Assembly: GCA_031272985.1 (NCBI GenBank)
Contig: JAISSU010000001.1
Location: 1-33,790 of the forward strand
Reading direction: 5' to 3'
Length of the DNA: 33,790 nucleotides
Source: Lachnospiraceae bacterium
Lineage (GTDB): Bacteria > Bacillota > Clostridia > Lachnospirales > Lachnospiraceae
The position numbers were made by a program, and so were the translations under genes. Below, in pieces: positions 6,969 to 17,236 of this stretch; position 1 is the stretch's first letter; each line of letters starts with the position of its first letter. Below the pieces are notes generated by a model. It had not been told where the DNA came from. It worked only from the letters and a program-made list of their open reading frames with translations, and searched no databases.

Positions 6969-8418
6969 ATTTGAAAATAAAATCCTGTCATATATTGAAA
7001 GACACAAAATGCTGGAAAACAGAGACACTGTGATTATCGGGGTCTCCGGTGGAGCAGATTCGATGTGTCTTCTTTTATTTTTGAATTCAATTAAGCATAA
7101 ATTTGATCTTACGTTAAAGGTGATTCATGTTAATCATCTATTGCGTGGCTCACAGTCTGATAAAGATGAGGATTTCGTAGTTGAAACTTGTAAATCTTGG
7201 GGGATCCGGTGCGAGGTCTTTCGTGTAGATGTGGCGGATTATGCTAAAAAGAATAAGATATCCGAAGAAGAGGCAGGGAGGGATATCAGAAGAGGTATTT
7301 TTGAGAATAGTATTTCGCAGTCAGGAAAGACTGCTATAAAAATCGCACTTGCCCATCAGGAAAATGATTTGGCTGAAACTGTGCTAATGAACCTGTGCAG
7401 AGGAAGCAATATTGACGGATTGGCGGGGATTTTGCCTGTATCCGGCAGGTATATCAGACCGCTTTTATGTGTCGGCAGAAAAGAAATTGAAAAATACCTG
7501 GCAGGTCTGGGGGTTATTTGGCGCGAGGATTCATCTAATTCATCGGATAAGTATCTGAGGAATCGGATCAGAAACCGTATCATCCCGGAACTAAATGAAC
7601 TTGTAAACGCAAAAAGCACCGAGCACATCGCTGGGACCGCACGTGTTATTGCCGGTCTTTCGGGATTTCTTCAAGATCAAATTCGAGATTATGTTCTTGA
7701 ATGCAGGGCTTTCGAAAAAAACGGTGAAATTGCGCATAATGCTTTTAACATAGAGATGTTTAATAAGGTGCCTGAGTTTCTCAAGAGTTTTGTGTTGATG
7801 GAAATTCTAAGCGAGGCAACCGGCAAGAAAAAAGATTTATCGGCCGCGCATATTAAGGCTTTGGAGGCACTTACTTTACGGCAAACAGGCGCCAGATTGG
7901 GTCTCCCTTACGCTCTGGAAGCTATCAAAGAGTATGACAGAATCCGCTTCTACAAGACAGATAGAGAAATAAAATTTAATGAAAATGTAAATCAAGACCC
8001 AGCTATTGATGAAATTAATGCTTTATTTAACGAAATATATACCGAGGACAAAAGTGACAATTTCAAGAACGATTCCGAATTAGTCTACACGAACCGGTTT
8101 GACTGTGCTATAATGAACAGGCATTTTTATCTCAGGCATCGTGAAAACGGTGATTTTATTGTGATTTCCCGAGATGGAGTGCGTCAGAGACTGAGCCGTT
8201 TCTTTATTAATACTAAAATTCCGCAGTCCGAAAGAGACGATTTGTGGGTTTTGGCGGACGGAAATGAAGTGCTCTGGATTTTGGGTATCAGAGAAAGCTA
8301 TGCGTACAAGGTGACAGATGAGACTGAAAAAATAGCCGAGATTAAAGCTTTCCTCCCGCGAGCGGGTAATGAAAGTGATATCGCACCAAGGTATGAGATA
8401 GTAATTACGGAGGTTTAG
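6937..8418 (+). CDS. tilS: tRNA(Ile)-lysidine synthase TilS
   Basis: This 493-aa cytoplasmic enzyme attaches lysine to C34 of the CAU isoleucine tRNA, so that it reads AUA and is charged with Ile instead of Met. The N-terminal PP-loop ATPase motif is SGGADS (37-42), followed by VIHVNHLLRG and an RNRIRNRIIPEL block typical of TilS. A central domain and a C-terminal TilS substrate-binding region (about 395-475, LRHRENGDFIV...RRF-like segments) complete the family length. The GTG at 6937 follows AGGTGG and lies inside the DUF951 gene. tilS-hpt-ftsH is a conserved order in Firmicutes. The likely substrate tRNA lies at 33559-33632 in this window. Confidence 0.96.
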   Translation: MSARKPRPQFEFENKILSYIERHKMLENRDTVIIGVSGGADSMCLLLFLNSIKHKFDLTLKVIHVNHLLRGSQSDKDEDFVVETCKSWGIRCEVFRVDVADYAKKNKISEEEAGRDIRRGIFENSISQSGKTAIKIALAHQENDLAETVLMNLCRGSNIDGLAGILPVSGRYIRPLLCVGRKEIEKYLAGLGVIWREDSSNSSDKYLRNRIRNRIIPELNELVNAKSTEHIAGTARVIAGLSGFLQDQIRDYVLECRAFEKNGEIAHNAFNIEMFNKVPEFLKSFVLMEILSEATGKKKDLSAAHIKALEALTLRQTGARLGLPYALEAIKEYDRIRFYKTDREIKFNENVNQDPAIDEINALFNEIYTEDKSDNFKNDSELVYTNRFDCAIMNRHFYLRHRENGDFIVISRDGVRQRLSRFFINTKIPQSERDDLWVLADGNEVLWILGIRESYAYKVTDETEKIAEIKAFLPRAGNESDIAPRYEIVITEV

Positions 8419-8420
8419 CA

Positions 8421-8957
8421 ATGGCAGAAAAAATTGGTGTACTGATTTCGGAAGCAGACGTTGACAAAAGAGTCGCTGAAATGGGAGCTAAAATCAGCGA
8501 AGACTACGCGGGTAAGGAGGTTCATCTGATTTGTGTTCTAAAAGGCGGTGTTTTCTTTATGTGCGAATTGGCGAAAAGAATCACCATTCCGGTTTCGCTT
8601 GATTTTATGAGTGTTTCGAGCTACGGCAATGAGACCTCTTCGAGCGGCGTGGTTAAGCTCTCAAAGGACTTGGATGAAAATCTGGAAGGTAAAGACGTTA
8701 TTGTCGTCGAGGATATAGTGGATTCGGGCAGGACGTTGTCATATTTGCTTGAATTATTCGAGCAGAGAAACCCGAAGAGTCTTCGGTTATGCACGCTCCT
8801 TGATAAGCCTTCGCGGCGAGTGGTTAAGGATTTAAAGGTTGATTATTGCGGGTTTGCAATCCCCGATCATTTCGTGGTCGGCTATGGGTTGGATTATGCT
8901 CAGAAATACAGGAATCTGCCGTATATCGGAATAGTTGAGGAAACGGTGGATAATTAA
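8421..8957 (+). CDS. hpt: Hypoxanthine phosphoribosyltransferase
   Basis: The 178-aa enzyme salvages hypoxanthine and guanine with PRPP to give IMP and GMP. The PRPP-binding motif VIVVEDIVDSGRTL (93-106) and the flanking VLKGGVFFMCEL (39-50) are diagnostic of this type I phosphoribosyltransferase; the tail has DHFVVGYGLDYAQKYRNLPY, which closes over the purine. The length fits bacterial Hpt. GGAGGT lies inside the end of tilS, with 2 bp between the genes, so they are co-transcribed. In Bacillus, Hpt and FtsH neighbour each other in the same order. Confidence 0.96.
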   Translation: MAEKIGVLISEADVDKRVAEMGAKISEDYAGKEVHLICVLKGGVFFMCELAKRITIPVSLDFMSVSSYGNETSSSGVVKLSKDLDENLEGKDVIVVEDIVDSGRTLSYLLELFEQRNPKSLRLCTLLDKPSRRVVKDLKVDYCGFAIPDHFVVGYGLDYAQKYRNLPYIGIVEETVDN

Positions 8958-9008
8958 TTTTTTACTATTTCATGAAATGGATTACATGGGGAAAGGACAG
9001 GAATTAAC

Positions 9009-10604
9009 GTGGACAGAGGACAAGGTCAAAGAGGCGGTTTCATATTCTTGATAATTATTTTTATCGCCGTTATTATATGGGCTTCGTCGCAGCCGTGGTT
9101 TATGGAGTCATTGTTTCAGGGTGCCCTGATAATGATAGGCATCGTATTCTTCTTTTATTTGATGAACAGGGCACAGATGGGCGCGGGGAGAATGGCGGAT
9201 TTCGGAAAGAGCAGAGCCTATTTAAGCACTAATTCAGATAAGAAAATAAATTTTAATTCAGTGGCGGGATTGGTCGAGGAAAAAGACGAACTCACTGAGG
9301 TCGTGGATTTCTTAAAAAACCCCAAAAAATATATTCAAGCCGGAGCGAGGATTCCGAAAGGAGTGCTTTTAGTCGGGCCTCCGGGTACAGGAAAGACGCT
9401 TCTTGCAAAGGCTGTGGCCGGTGAGGCAAAGGTCCCCTTTTTCTCTATTTCCGGCTCGGATTTTGTTGAAATGTTTGTTGGTGTAGGCGCTTCGCGTGTC
9501 AGGGATTTGTTTGAGACTGCAAAGAGGCACCGCCCTTGCATCGTATTTATTGATGAGATTGACGCCGTCGCGAGACACAGAGGAAGCGGAATGGGCGGAG
9601 GCCACGACGAGAGGGAGCAGACCTTAAATCAGCTTCTCGTTGAAATGGACGGTTTTAAAGCCAATGAAGGTATTATTGTGCTCGCCGCCACAAACAGGGT
9701 GGATATACTCGACAGGGCGATTTTGCGTCCCGGACGTTTCGACAGAAAGATCATTGTTGAAATTCCTGATGTTAAAGGCCGCGAGGAGATTCTTAAGGTT
9801 TACGCAAGAGACAAAAAACTTTCAGAGGACATAGACTTAAGCCAGATTGCCCGTACTACAGCCGGGTTTTCGGGCGCGGATCTGGAAAATCTTCTTAACG
9901 AATCCGCTATTTTAGCCGCAAAAGACGATCGTGTTTTCCTGACTCAAGGTGACATACACCAGGCATTTATTAAGGTGGGAATCGGCACCGAGAAAAAGAG
10001 CAAGGTTATGAGCGAGAAGGAAAAGCGCATTACGGCTTATCATGAAGCCGGGCATGCGATTCTTTTCCATGTGCTGCCTGATATGGAGCCTGTTTATAGA
10101 GTTTCCATAATCCCGACGGGTCTGGCGGGAGGCTATACAATGCCGCTCCCAGAAAAGGACGAGTCCTACATGACAAAGGGAAAGATGTTACAGGAAATAA
10201 CAGTTTCATTGGGCGGGCGCGTCGCGGAAGAGCTCGAATTCGGTGATATTACAACAGGCGCCTCGCAGGATATTAAGCAGGCTACGCAGCTTGCTAAATC
10301 CATGGTTACGAAATATGGAATGTCCGAAGAGGTAGGTCTTATTAATTATGCCGGAGATAATGACGAAGTTTATCTGGGGCGTGATTTGGTGCATGCTTCC
10401 AGAGCTTACGGCGAGAGCATGGCTGCCATTATAGATAAGGAAGTGAAGAGAATTATTGATAATTGCTACGCCAGAGCAAGAGAGAATATCCTCAAATATA
10501 AGGACGTCTTAAAAAGTTGCGCGGAAATGCTTCTTGTCAAAGAAAAGATTTCCCGCGAAGAATTTGAATCGCTTTTCTCCGGTCCTGTGGCTGAGGCGAT
10601 ATAG
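9009..10604 (+). CDS. ftsH: ATP-dependent zinc metalloprotease FtsH, without extracytoplasmic domain
   Basis: The 531-aa membrane AAA+ protease degrades membrane and short-lived regulatory proteins. Two membrane segments (about 11-26 and 36-52) are joined by only about ten residues, whereas FtsH usually has some 70 residues there. Then come Walker A GPPGTGKT (123-130), Walker B IVFIDE (178-183), the second region of homology with RPGRFDR (240-246), the zinc motif HEAGH (345-349) and the third ligand Asp421 in TGASQDI. The C-terminus stops soon after the protease domain. The GTG start follows AGGA by 7 nt; an in-frame TGA at 8973 with no ATG between excludes a longer N-terminus. All catalytic residues are intact. 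Confidence 0.95.
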   Translation: MDRGQGQRGGFIFLIIIFIAVIIWASSQPWFMESLFQGALIMIGIVFFFYLMNRAQMGAGRMADFGKSRAYLSTNSDKKINFNSVAGLVEEKDELTEVVDFLKNPKKYIQAGARIPKGVLLVGPPGTGKTLLAKAVAGEAKVPFFSISGSDFVEMFVGVGASRVRDLFETAKRHRPCIVFIDEIDAVARHRGSGMGGGHDEREQTLNQLLVEMDGFKANEGIIVLAATNRVDILDRAILRPGRFDRKIIVEIPDVKGREEILKVYARDKKLSEDIDLSQIARTTAGFSGADLENLLNESAILAAKDDRVFLTQGDIHQAFIKVGIGTEKKSKVMSEKEKRITAYHEAGHAILFHVLPDMEPVYRVSIIPTGLAGGYTMPLPEKDESYMTKGKMLQEITVSLGGRVAEELEFGDITTGASQDIKQATQLAKSMVTKYGMSEEVGLINYAGDNDEVYLGRDLVHASRAYGESMAAIIDKEVKRIIDNCYARARENILKYKDVLKSCAEMLLVKEKISREEFESLFSGPVAEAI

Positions 10605-10647
10605 GAAGACATTAAATATAGCTTAATATAAAGGACTTGAAGGTTAA

Positions 10648-12651
10648 ATGAAAAAAGAGGCGTTATTTTCGGACACAACAGGTTTCTTCCTTTCATCTGT
10701 GGGTGAAATGGAAGCAAAGGAGGTCAGGATCCGTTTCAGGACGGGCAAAGATGAATTAAACGAGGTGATTCTGGTTTGTGAAGGCAATCGAATCACCATG
10801 GAAAAGGTAGAAAGCATCGGTTGTTTTGACTATTATGAAACGATTTACCGGTTGGGGGATTTTGCCAGCCGGTATTATTTCGAGATAAAGACTTCACAGG
10901 AAATCGTTTATTATAATGCACTTGGAGCTTTAGATACCCTTGATGAGGGTCATGGTTTTCGCTTTGACTGTTATTTTAAGGTACCGGATTGGGCGCGAGG
11001 ATGCGTTTATTATCAGATTTACCCGGAGAGGTTTTGTAACGGAGATGGTTCTAACGACGTAGTAAACGGGGAATACCGTTATCTGAATGCCGATGTTGTT
11101 AAAGCGAATGATTGGAATGAAAATCCTGTTAATTCAAGCGTTCGTAAATTCTACGGCGGCGATTTGCAGGGAATTATTGATAAATTGGATTATTTGAAGG
11201 ATTTGGGAGCGGAGGTTTTGTATCTGAATCCGATTTTTGTTTCACCCTCAAATCACAAATATGACGCTCAGGACTATAGTCATATTGACCCGCATTTCGG
11301 TGTAATCGTAAAAGACGCGCAGTCCGGCGCGGATTACAGCATCAGGACCGCCGACCCGGAGAACTTAAAAGCCTCTGATGAACTTTTTGCAAAATTATGC
11401 GAAGAAGTGCATAAAAGAGGAATGAAAGTCATTTTGGACGGAGTTTTTAATCATTGCGGCTCATTTCATAAATGGATGGACAGGGAGGGCTACTATTTAA
11501 AGAAAGGCGGCTATCCAATAGGTGCTTTCTGGTCGAAAGAAAGTCCTTACCGTGATTACTTTTATTTCTTCGGAGAAAAGCACGAAAATGAGGTTCAGGA
11601 TAATTATGAAGGATGGTGGGGACATTCTACCCTTCCGAAGCTTAACTATGAAACCGGCACAAAAGTAGAGGAGGAGATTCTTGAAATTGGTCGCAAGTGG
11701 GTTTCGGCACCTTATAATGCGGACGGATGGCGGCTGGATGTGGCGGCGGATTTAGGGCGAGGCGACGAAAGCAATCACGCATTCTGGAAGAAATTTCGCA
11801 AAGCCGTGAAAGAGGCAAACCCTGATGCTGTTATTTTAGCCGAGCATTACGGGAATCCCGGGGCATGGCTTTGTGGAGACGAGTGGGATACAGTAATGAA
11901 TTATGATGCTTTTATGGAGCCTGTTTCATGGTTTCTCACGGGTACGGAAAAGCACAATGATTCAAAAAAAGACGAATTAAAAGGAGACGGATATTCTTTT
12001 GCGGCAGCTATGAATTATGCCATGGCGCATCTGCCCTTACCGTCTTTGCAAACAGCAATGAACCAGCTTTCAAACCACGATCATTCGAGATTCTTAACCA
12101 GAACTACAGGGAAGGTTGGGCGCGTGGAGCAATTAGGATATGAGGCGGCAGGAACTGACGTTAGTTACCCCCTTTTCAGAATGGGGGTTATCATGCAGAT
12201 GACCTGGGTGGGGGCGCCTGCTCTGTATTACGGCGACGAAGCGGGAGTTTGCGGATTTACGGACCCTGATAACAGAAGGACATACCCTTGGGGTAACGAA
12301 AATAAGGACTTGATTGAATTTCATAAAAGTGCTATTTCCATACATAAAGAAAACAGCTCGCTTCAAAAGGGTTCATTACTCATTTTATTAGCCGAAAAAG
12401 ATATTGTGGCTTACGGTCGTTTTGATGAAAATGAAACTGTCATATGCGTATTTAATACATCGGAATTCCCTAAGGAGGTCAGTATTCCTGTTTGGAGGGT
12501 CAATGTTCCAAATGATGCTATTTTGAAGACTCTCATTTTGACTGAAAATGATACTTGGAGTACTGATGAAAGAACTTATCAGGCGGTAGATGGAGATTTA
12601 TGCCTTTCCATGCCACCCTTATCTTCATTTGTTTTACATTGGGGGCTATGA
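10648..12651 (+). CDS. GH13 alpha-glucan hydrolase (neopullulanase / cyclomaltodextrinase type)
   Basis: The 667-aa protein has an N-terminal beta domain (about 1-110, CBM34-like) followed by the GH13 barrel. The four conserved regions are visible: DGVFNH (264-269), GWRLDVAAD with nucleophile Asp364, AEH with the acid/base Glu399, and NHDHSRF (His477, Asp478). The C-terminal beta domain ends with a typical FVLHW. With no signal peptide it acts in the cytoplasm, splitting imported maltodextrins, cyclodextrins or pullulan fragments. The CBM34-type N-terminus argues for the neopullulanase/maltogenic amylase group; the exact substrate cannot be read from sequence. It follows ftsH by 43 bp and may be read from the same transcript. 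The ATPase at 32083 could energise its sugar supply. Confidence 0.9.
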   Translation: MKKEALFSDTTGFFLSSVGEMEAKEVRIRFRTGKDELNEVILVCEGNRITMEKVESIGCFDYYETIYRLGDFASRYYFEIKTSQEIVYYNALGALDTLDEGHGFRFDCYFKVPDWARGCVYYQIYPERFCNGDGSNDVVNGEYRYLNADVVKANDWNENPVNSSVRKFYGGDLQGIIDKLDYLKDLGAEVLYLNPIFVSPSNHKYDAQDYSHIDPHFGVIVKDAQSGADYSIRTADPENLKASDELFAKLCEEVHKRGMKVILDGVFNHCGSFHKWMDREGYYLKKGGYPIGAFWSKESPYRDYFYFFGEKHENEVQDNYEGWWGHSTLPKLNYETGTKVEEEILEIGRKWVSAPYNADGWRLDVAADLGRGDESNHAFWKKFRKAVKEANPDAVILAEHYGNPGAWLCGDEWDTVMNYDAFMEPVSWFLTGTEKHNDSKKDELKGDGYSFAAAMNYAMAHLPLPSLQTAMNQLSNHDHSRFLTRTTGKVGRVEQLGYEAAGTDVSYPLFRMGVIMQMTWVGAPALYYGDEAGVCGFTDPDNRRTYPWGNENKDLIEFHKSAISIHKENSSLQKGSLLILLAEKDIVAYGRFDENETVICVFNTSEFPKEVSIPVWRVNVPNDAILKTLILTENDTWSTDERTYQAVDGDLCLSMPPLSSFVLHWGL

Positions 12652-12657
12652 TATAAT
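12629..12657 (+). promoter_or_regulatory. Promoter of the dnaX operon
   Basis: TTGTTT (12629-12634), a 17-bp spacer and TATAAT (12652-12657) straddle the stop codon of the glucan hydrolase gene, 43 bp before the dnaX ATG. It would give dnaX-ybaB-recR their own transcript. Confidence 0.6.
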
Positions 12658-12699
12658 AACTTGATATGGTAAAGAAAAAGAGGAAGGAGGAGAAAAGGC

Positions 12700-14322
12700 A
12701 TGTCATATGTTGCGCTATACCGCAAATACAGACCCGATTCGTTTTTAGATGTCAAGGGTCAGGACGTGATTGTACAGACCTTAAGGAACCAGATCACAAG
12801 AGACAGAGTTGGTCATGCCTACCTCTTTTGCGGAACACGCGGAACGGGAAAGACCTCCGTTGCAAAGCTCTTTGCCAAAGCCATTAATTGTGAAAACCCA
12901 AATGGTGCCGACCCTTGCGGAATATGCGCTTCGTGTGTAGAGATTGCCGCAGGCGCGTCAATGAACGTAATTGAGATTGACGCCGCATCAAATAACGGTG
13001 TTGATCATATTAGGGAAATCAGAGAAGAAGTCGCCTATCGCCCGACAGTCGGTAAATATAAGGTTTACATTATTGATGAAGTTCATATGCTTTCAGCCGG
13101 TGCTTTCAATGCCCTTTTAAAAACTTTGGAGGAGCCTCCGGAATATGTGGTTTTTATTCTTGCCACCACTGAAGCTCATAAGCTGCCTGTCACTATAGTC
13201 AGCCGTTGTCAGCGGTTTGATTTTCGAAGGATTTCGGTCGATATTATCTTTGACAGATTAAAGGAACTTACGGAAAAAGAGGGCTTAAGGGCCCAGGAAA
13301 AAGCCTTGAAGTTCATTGCGATAAGCGCGGATGGTTCCATGCGTGATGCCCTAAGCATTTTAGACAGGTGCGCATCGTTTTATACGGGTGCGGGGCAGGA
13401 ATTAACCCATGAGCAGGTTGTAAAGATGATAGGCACGGTTGATACCGATGTCTTTAGCCGATTGTTTAAAGCTTTGATTAGCGGTGATGCTTTGGGTCTA
13501 TTGGATACAACTAATTCACTCCTTGAAGAGGGCAGGGAATTATCGCAGGTAACGCTTGATTTTGTGAGCTTTTTAAGGGATTTATTACTCATTAAGATGG
13601 TAGAATCTCCTGATGCGTTGCTACACGTTTCGTCTTCGGTTGCGACTTCTCTAAAAGAGCTCTCAAACGAAATCGACGCGACTGCTTTATTACTGTATAT
13701 AAAGAGCTTTTCAGAACTTTCGGGAACTTTACGAAACGCTACCGCAAAACGGGTGGTTTTTGAGACTGCACTGCTAAAGCTCGTTACCCCTGCGATACCT
13801 GTGACGGATGAATCCGTTACCGAAAAGATAAGAGTTCTTGAAAGAGAAATTGAAAAATTAAAGGAAAACGGCATTACAGTGATTTCAAATACAGTGCAAG
13901 CAAGTGTGAGCGGTACTGAAACGAAGGCGATAGAGCCGCCTTCTTTACCCGAAGCGCTTCCCGAGGAAGTGGAAGCAGTTGCGGAGAATTTTAGTGAAAT
14001 AATTGATTCGTTGGGTCATCCAATCAAAGGTATGCTAAAAGAAGCAAAACTAAGCGTCGGAAGTAAAGGCCAATTGCTTATTGTTTTTCCGGACAGGACA
14101 AAGGCAGATACTGTCGGGAGCGCGGAAAATAAACCGAAGCTAAAAGCGGCTTTGACAGAAAACGTCGGGAAAAACGTAGAATTCGAGATAGTTTATCTCC
14201 AAAAAGAAGAGCGCTTCGAGCAAAATTACGCTGATTTATTGGAACATGTTCAAAGGAAAATTACGATGCAAATTGATGTTATAAGCGACATTGAAGGTCA
14301 AAAGGAGGATGCAAATGGGTAA
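12700..14322 (+). CDS. dnaX: DNA polymerase III subunit gamma/tau
   Basis: The 540-aa clamp-loader ATPase loads the sliding clamp on primed DNA. It starts with the canonical [10 protein letters not shown], then Walker A GTRGTGKT (45-52), a zinc module with Cys64, Cys73, Cys76 and Cys79, the Walker B-like [10 protein letters not shown], the LKTLEEPP block and the SRC sensor motif. The C-terminal third contains a Leu/Lys-rich coiled part and a polymerase-binding-like end. No obvious slippery A-run with hairpin for frameshifting to a short gamma form was noticed. A strong AAGGAGG precedes the ATG. ybaB starts inside its last codons, as in most Firmicutes. Confidence 0.97.
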   Translation: MSYVALYRKYRPDSFLDVKGQDVIVQTLRNQITRDRVGHAYLFCGTRGTGKTSVAKLFAKAINCENPNGADPCGICASCVEIAAGASMNVIEIDAASNNGVDHIREIREEVAYRPTVGKYKVYIIDEVHMLSAGAFNALLKTLEEPPEYVVFILATTEAHKLPVTIVSRCQRFDFRRISVDIIFDRLKELTEKEGLRAQEKALKFIAISADGSMRDALSILDRCASFYTGAGQELTHEQVVKMIGTVDTDVFSRLFKALISGDALGLLDTTNSLLEEGRELSQVTLDFVSFLRDLLLIKMVESPDALLHVSSSVATSLKELSNEIDATALLLYIKSFSELSGTLRNATAKRVVFETALLKLVTPAIPVTDESVTEKIRVLEREIEKLKENGITVISNTVQASVSGTETKAIEPPSLPEALPEEVEAVAENFSEIIDSLGHPIKGMLKEAKLSVGSKGQLLIVFPDRTKADTVGSAENKPKLKAALTENVGKNVEFEIVYLQKEERFEQNYADLLEHVQRKITMQIDVISDIEGQKEDANG

Positions 14323-14653
14323 AAGAGGTGGTTTTCCGGGAGGGGCTATGCCCGGAAACATGGCAAATCTTATGAAGCAGGCGCAAAAGATGCAGCGCCA
14401 GATGGAAGAACACGCAAAGGAGCTGGAAACCAAGGAATTTGAAGCAAGCGCCGGCGGGGCGGTAACGGTAACGGTTTCAGGTAAAAAGCAGGTGCTAAAG
14501 CTGACGATTAGTCCCGAAGCTGTTGATCCCGATGATATTGAAATGCTCGAAGATCTCATTGTAACGGCTGTCAATGAAGCGCTTTCAAAGGTAGACGAGG
14601 AGAGCGCAACAGGACTTGGTTCGCTCTCAGGGGGCTTAAATGGATTACTATAG
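14315..14653 (+). CDS. Nucleoid-associated protein YbaB/EbfC
   Basis: The 112-aa protein binds DNA as a dimer and is nearly always encoded between dnaX and recR. It starts [10 protein letters not shown], has the helix [20 protein letters not shown] and the conserved [19 protein letters not shown] strand region, then ends with a glycine-rich tail. The ATG at 14315 is chosen because AAGGAGG stands seven bases upstream; an earlier in-frame start would add eight basic residues without a ribosome site. It overlaps dnaX by 8 bp and recR by 14 bp. Confidence 0.95.
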   Translation: MGKRGGFPGGAMPGNMANLMKQAQKMQRQMEEHAKELETKEFEASAGGAVTVTVSGKKQVLKLTISPEAVDPDDIEMLEDLIVTAVNEALSKVDEESATGLGSLSGGLNGLL

Positions 14654-15236
14654 CAACGAAATCAGCCATTTGGTAGAGGAGCTTTCCTCACTCCCGGGGA
14701 TCGGTCCTAAATCCGCGGCGAGACTTACCTTTCATCTTATCCGTCAGCCCAAAGAAGACGTTAAAAGATTGGCGGATGCACTGATTGAAGCCCGAGAACA
14801 TGTGCAGTATTGTAAAAAATGCTATACTGTTACCGATAGAGAACTATGCCCTATTTGCCGTAATGAAGGACGAAATCACCGCGTGGTCATGGTGGTTGAA
14901 AACCCACGGGATTTGGCGGCTTATGAAAAAACAGGTAAATTTGAAGGGGTCTACCATGTGCTCGGAGGAGCGATTTCACCGATGCTTGGTATTGGACCTG
15001 AGGACATCAGACTAAAGGAATTGGTTCAAAGACTTGAAGACGAGGTGGATGAGGTCATTGTCGCGACGAACCCGTCTCTTGAGGGAGAAACTACGGCACT
15101 ATATATCAGCAAACTGATTAAACCGATTGGAATAAAGGTGACGCGGATAGCGAGCGGTGTTCCGGTAGGCGGAGATATTGAGAATATTGACGAAGTAACA
15201 TTGTTAAAGGCGCTGGAGGGTCGCGTCGAGATTTAG
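14640..15236 (+). CDS. recR: Recombination mediator RecR
   Basis: The 198-aa protein helps load RecA at gaps together with RecO and RecF. The helix-hairpin-helix [12 protein letters not shown] (18-29), a C4 zinc finger (Cys58, Cys61, Cys70, Cys73) and a Toprim domain (about 80-175, [20 protein letters not shown] and [15 protein letters not shown]) stand in the usual order, and the length matches the family. It overlaps ybaB by 14 bp in a different frame, so translation is coupled. This dnaX-ybaB-recR order is the standard bacterial one. Confidence 0.97.
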   Translation: MDYYSNEISHLVEELSSLPGIGPKSAARLTFHLIRQPKEDVKRLADALIEAREHVQYCKKCYTVTDRELCPICRNEGRNHRVVMVVENPRDLAAYEKTGKFEGVYHVLGGAISPMLGIGPEDIRLKELVQRLEDEVDEVIVATNPSLEGETTALYISKLIKPIGIKVTRIASGVPVGGDIENIDEVTLLKALEGRVEI

Positions 15237-15242
15237 GGGGCT

Positions 15243-16418
15243 ATGAATCAGGAAAACGAAAACCAATCAACTTCGGTGATTGAAACCGTAAACAAATATT
15301 TCAATTTCAAGGTTCAGATAATATGTGCCGCGGCAGTTCTTGTTATTATTTCTGTCGGAGTTTTCCTGTATATGTTTTTAAATACTTGGACGAAGATTCG
15401 AACATTGGATACTTATGCGGATGCTGAAGCTTGCGTAGGGTATCAGTACGCGTCATATGAAAACGGAATAATACGCTATGGCAGAGACGGTGCGGTTTTT
15501 CAAAATATTAAGGGAAAAGAAAACTGGAATGCGCCTTATCAGATGAAAAATCCGAAACTTGTCGAGGCGGGAGAATCCTTTGCGATAGCGGATTATGGCG
15601 GAAATGATATCGTAGTGTTCAATAAAAAAGGAAGACGCGGCGAAATCCACACGACTTTACCGGTAGAGCGCATGGCAGTTTCTTCTCAAGGCATTGTGGC
15701 GGCAATACTTAAAAACGAGGAGAGTCCGAAAGTAGTTATTTATGACGTTAACGGTAATGTACTGGTCGAGCACAGTGCCTCTTTTGATGGGACGGGGTAT
15801 CCGAGCGGCTTAAGCCTATCACCTGACGGGACTATCATGGCGGTTTCATATGTTCTGATTAAGGAAGGGAAGCTTAATGCGGCTTTGAAGTTCTTCTATT
15901 TCGGCGAGACCGGGAAAAACGCGGAGCCCGAAATTTTCACTACAGAGTACGAGGGCATATTATTGCCGGAACTGTTCTTTATGGACGATAAAATAATCGT
16001 CGCGGCAGGAGATACCGGATTGTATTTTTATAAAATTGCTGATGATAAAAAAAGTGCGCAAGAAACATCGTATATAGGTATCGCAAAGGAAATTCTGGGA
16101 ATTTTCCACGATAAAACCTATATTGCGCTAACAGTTAAAGACAGGACAAACGCGCAAAGAGAGGTGTATTTTTATAAAAAAGATGCGTCGCTTAAAGTGA
16201 CCATGCCGATAACGGTTGAGTTTGTCCACTCCAGGTATGTGAGTTCACAGCTGATATTGTGGAACGAAAAACAGTGTCAGATTATTACACCTATGAAAAC
16301 TGAAAAATTCAACGGGGAATTCGAACTGCCTTTGCAGGAGGTGATTCCCATAAGCGGAATTAATAAATATTTGGTAATTGACAGTAGTGGTATGAAGACG
16401 GTTCGTTTAACGAACTGA
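15243..16418 (+). CDS. DUF5711-like membrane-anchored protein
   Basis: The 391-aa protein has a short cytoplasmic N-terminus, one membrane segment (about 26-47) and a long extracytoplasmic part made of repeated beta segments (for example GYPSGLSLSPDGTIMAVSYV), suggesting a beta-propeller. It fits the DUF5711 family as I know it from Lachnospiraceae, where it also neighbours cvpA; no enzymatic motif is visible. It follows recR by 6 bp and precedes cvpA by 13 bp, so it belongs to the same transcript. A scaffold or sensor role at the membrane is only a guess. Confidence 0.65.
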   Translation: MNQENENQSTSVIETVNKYFNFKVQIICAAAVLVIISVGVFLYMFLNTWTKIRTLDTYADAEACVGYQYASYENGIIRYGRDGAVFQNIKGKENWNAPYQMKNPKLVEAGESFAIADYGGNDIVVFNKKGRRGEIHTTLPVERMAVSSQGIVAAILKNEESPKVVIYDVNGNVLVEHSASFDGTGYPSGLSLSPDGTIMAVSYVLIKEGKLNAALKFFYFGETGKNAEPEIFTTEYEGILLPELFFMDDKIIVAAGDTGLYFYKIADDKKSAQETSYIGIAKEILGIFHDKTYIALTVKDRTNAQREVYFYKKDASLKVTMPITVEFVHSRYVSSQLILWNEKQCQIITPMKTEKFNGEFELPLQEVIPISGINKYLVIDSSGMKTVRLTN

Positions 16419-16431
16419 AACGGAGGTCTGT

Positions 16432-17220
16432 ATGAATTGGGTATTATTGATGGTAGGAGCTTTGCTTCTGATAGGAATAGGATTTGGCATAAAGGACGGC
16501 GCAATCAAAATAATTGTTTCGCTGGGACTGACTGCGGCTACACTGGTTCTCGTGTACTTTTTGACGCCGTACATTGCCAAAGGAATTGAAAAGTTTACTC
16601 CTTTAGATGACATAATGGAGGAGCAGGCAATACAAACGATGGCAAAAGTAATCGACCCGACAGGGGAAGGTGCCGCCGCCATTGAAGAGGTTCCGGTGGT
16701 AGGCGCGGATTCGGCGGATACAGAGGTCACACAGGAACAGATATTGGCGCTTGTCGGACAGAATATGACGAGGGATGAGCAAATCAATGCTATTGAACGC
16801 TCCGATTTTCCTGAAATAATTAAATCATTACTAAAAGAAAACAATAATTCTGTGACCTATGCCGAACTGGGGGTGACTTCTTTCGGGAATTATGTTGCTC
16901 ACTACCTAAGCAAACTGATTTTGCATATGGCTGCATTTATTTGCTCATTTATAATTGCATGGATCGTATTAAGAGCAATTGTATTTTCACTGGATATCAT
17001 ATCTGATTTGCCGGGTGTAGGCTTTGTAAATCGAGCGTTTGGAGCAATAATCGGAATGGGAACGGCACTCGTAATTGTTTGGACAATGTTTGTGATTATT
17101 ACACTATTGTACAGTACGAGCTTTGGAAGGAATGCTTACACAATGATAGAAAGCCAGCCCTTCCTTAAGCTCATTTATGATAATAATCCAATAATGAAGC
17201 TGTCGGTCATATTAAAGTAG
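16432..17220 (+). CDS. CvpA family membrane protein
   Basis: The 262-aa protein has membrane segments at about 4-20, 26-46, 160-185 and 200-228. The N-terminal GFGIKDGAIKIIVSLGLTAA is characteristic of CvpA, and the last third holds the second conserved pair of helices. A loop of about 110 residues between helices 2 and 3 (rich in Glu and Asp) is longer than in E. coli CvpA (162 aa). CvpA was named for colicin V production; in Gram-positives its role is unclear. GGAGGT precedes the start by six bases. Confidence 0.8.
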   Translation: MNWVLLMVGALLLIGIGFGIKDGAIKIIVSLGLTAATLVLVYFLTPYIAKGIEKFTPLDDIMEEQAIQTMAKVIDPTGEGAAAIEEVPVVGADSADTEVTQEQILALVGQNMTRDEQINAIERSDFPEIIKSLLKENNNSVTYAELGVTSFGNYVAHYLSKLILHMAAFICSFIIAWIVLRAIVFSLDIISDLPGVGFVNRAFGAIIGMGTALVIVWTMFVIITLLYSTSFGRNAYTMIESQPFLKLIYDNNPIMKLSVILK

Positions 17221-17236
17221 TTCGGGGACTTTTTCT

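Noticed and set aside
12658..12699. Small signal recognition particle RNA before dnaX
   Set aside because: The RNA is often upstream of dnaX in Firmicutes, but the gap here is only 48 bp, too short to hold it.
13380..13874. Long minus-strand open frame (164 codons) inside dnaX
   Set aside because: It is a low-complexity Ser-rich mirror of the dnaX coding strand and has no ribosome site.
16407..16844. Minus-strand frame (145 codons) opposite cvpA
   Set aside because: It is antisense to a clear membrane protein gene and its composition mirrors that gene.
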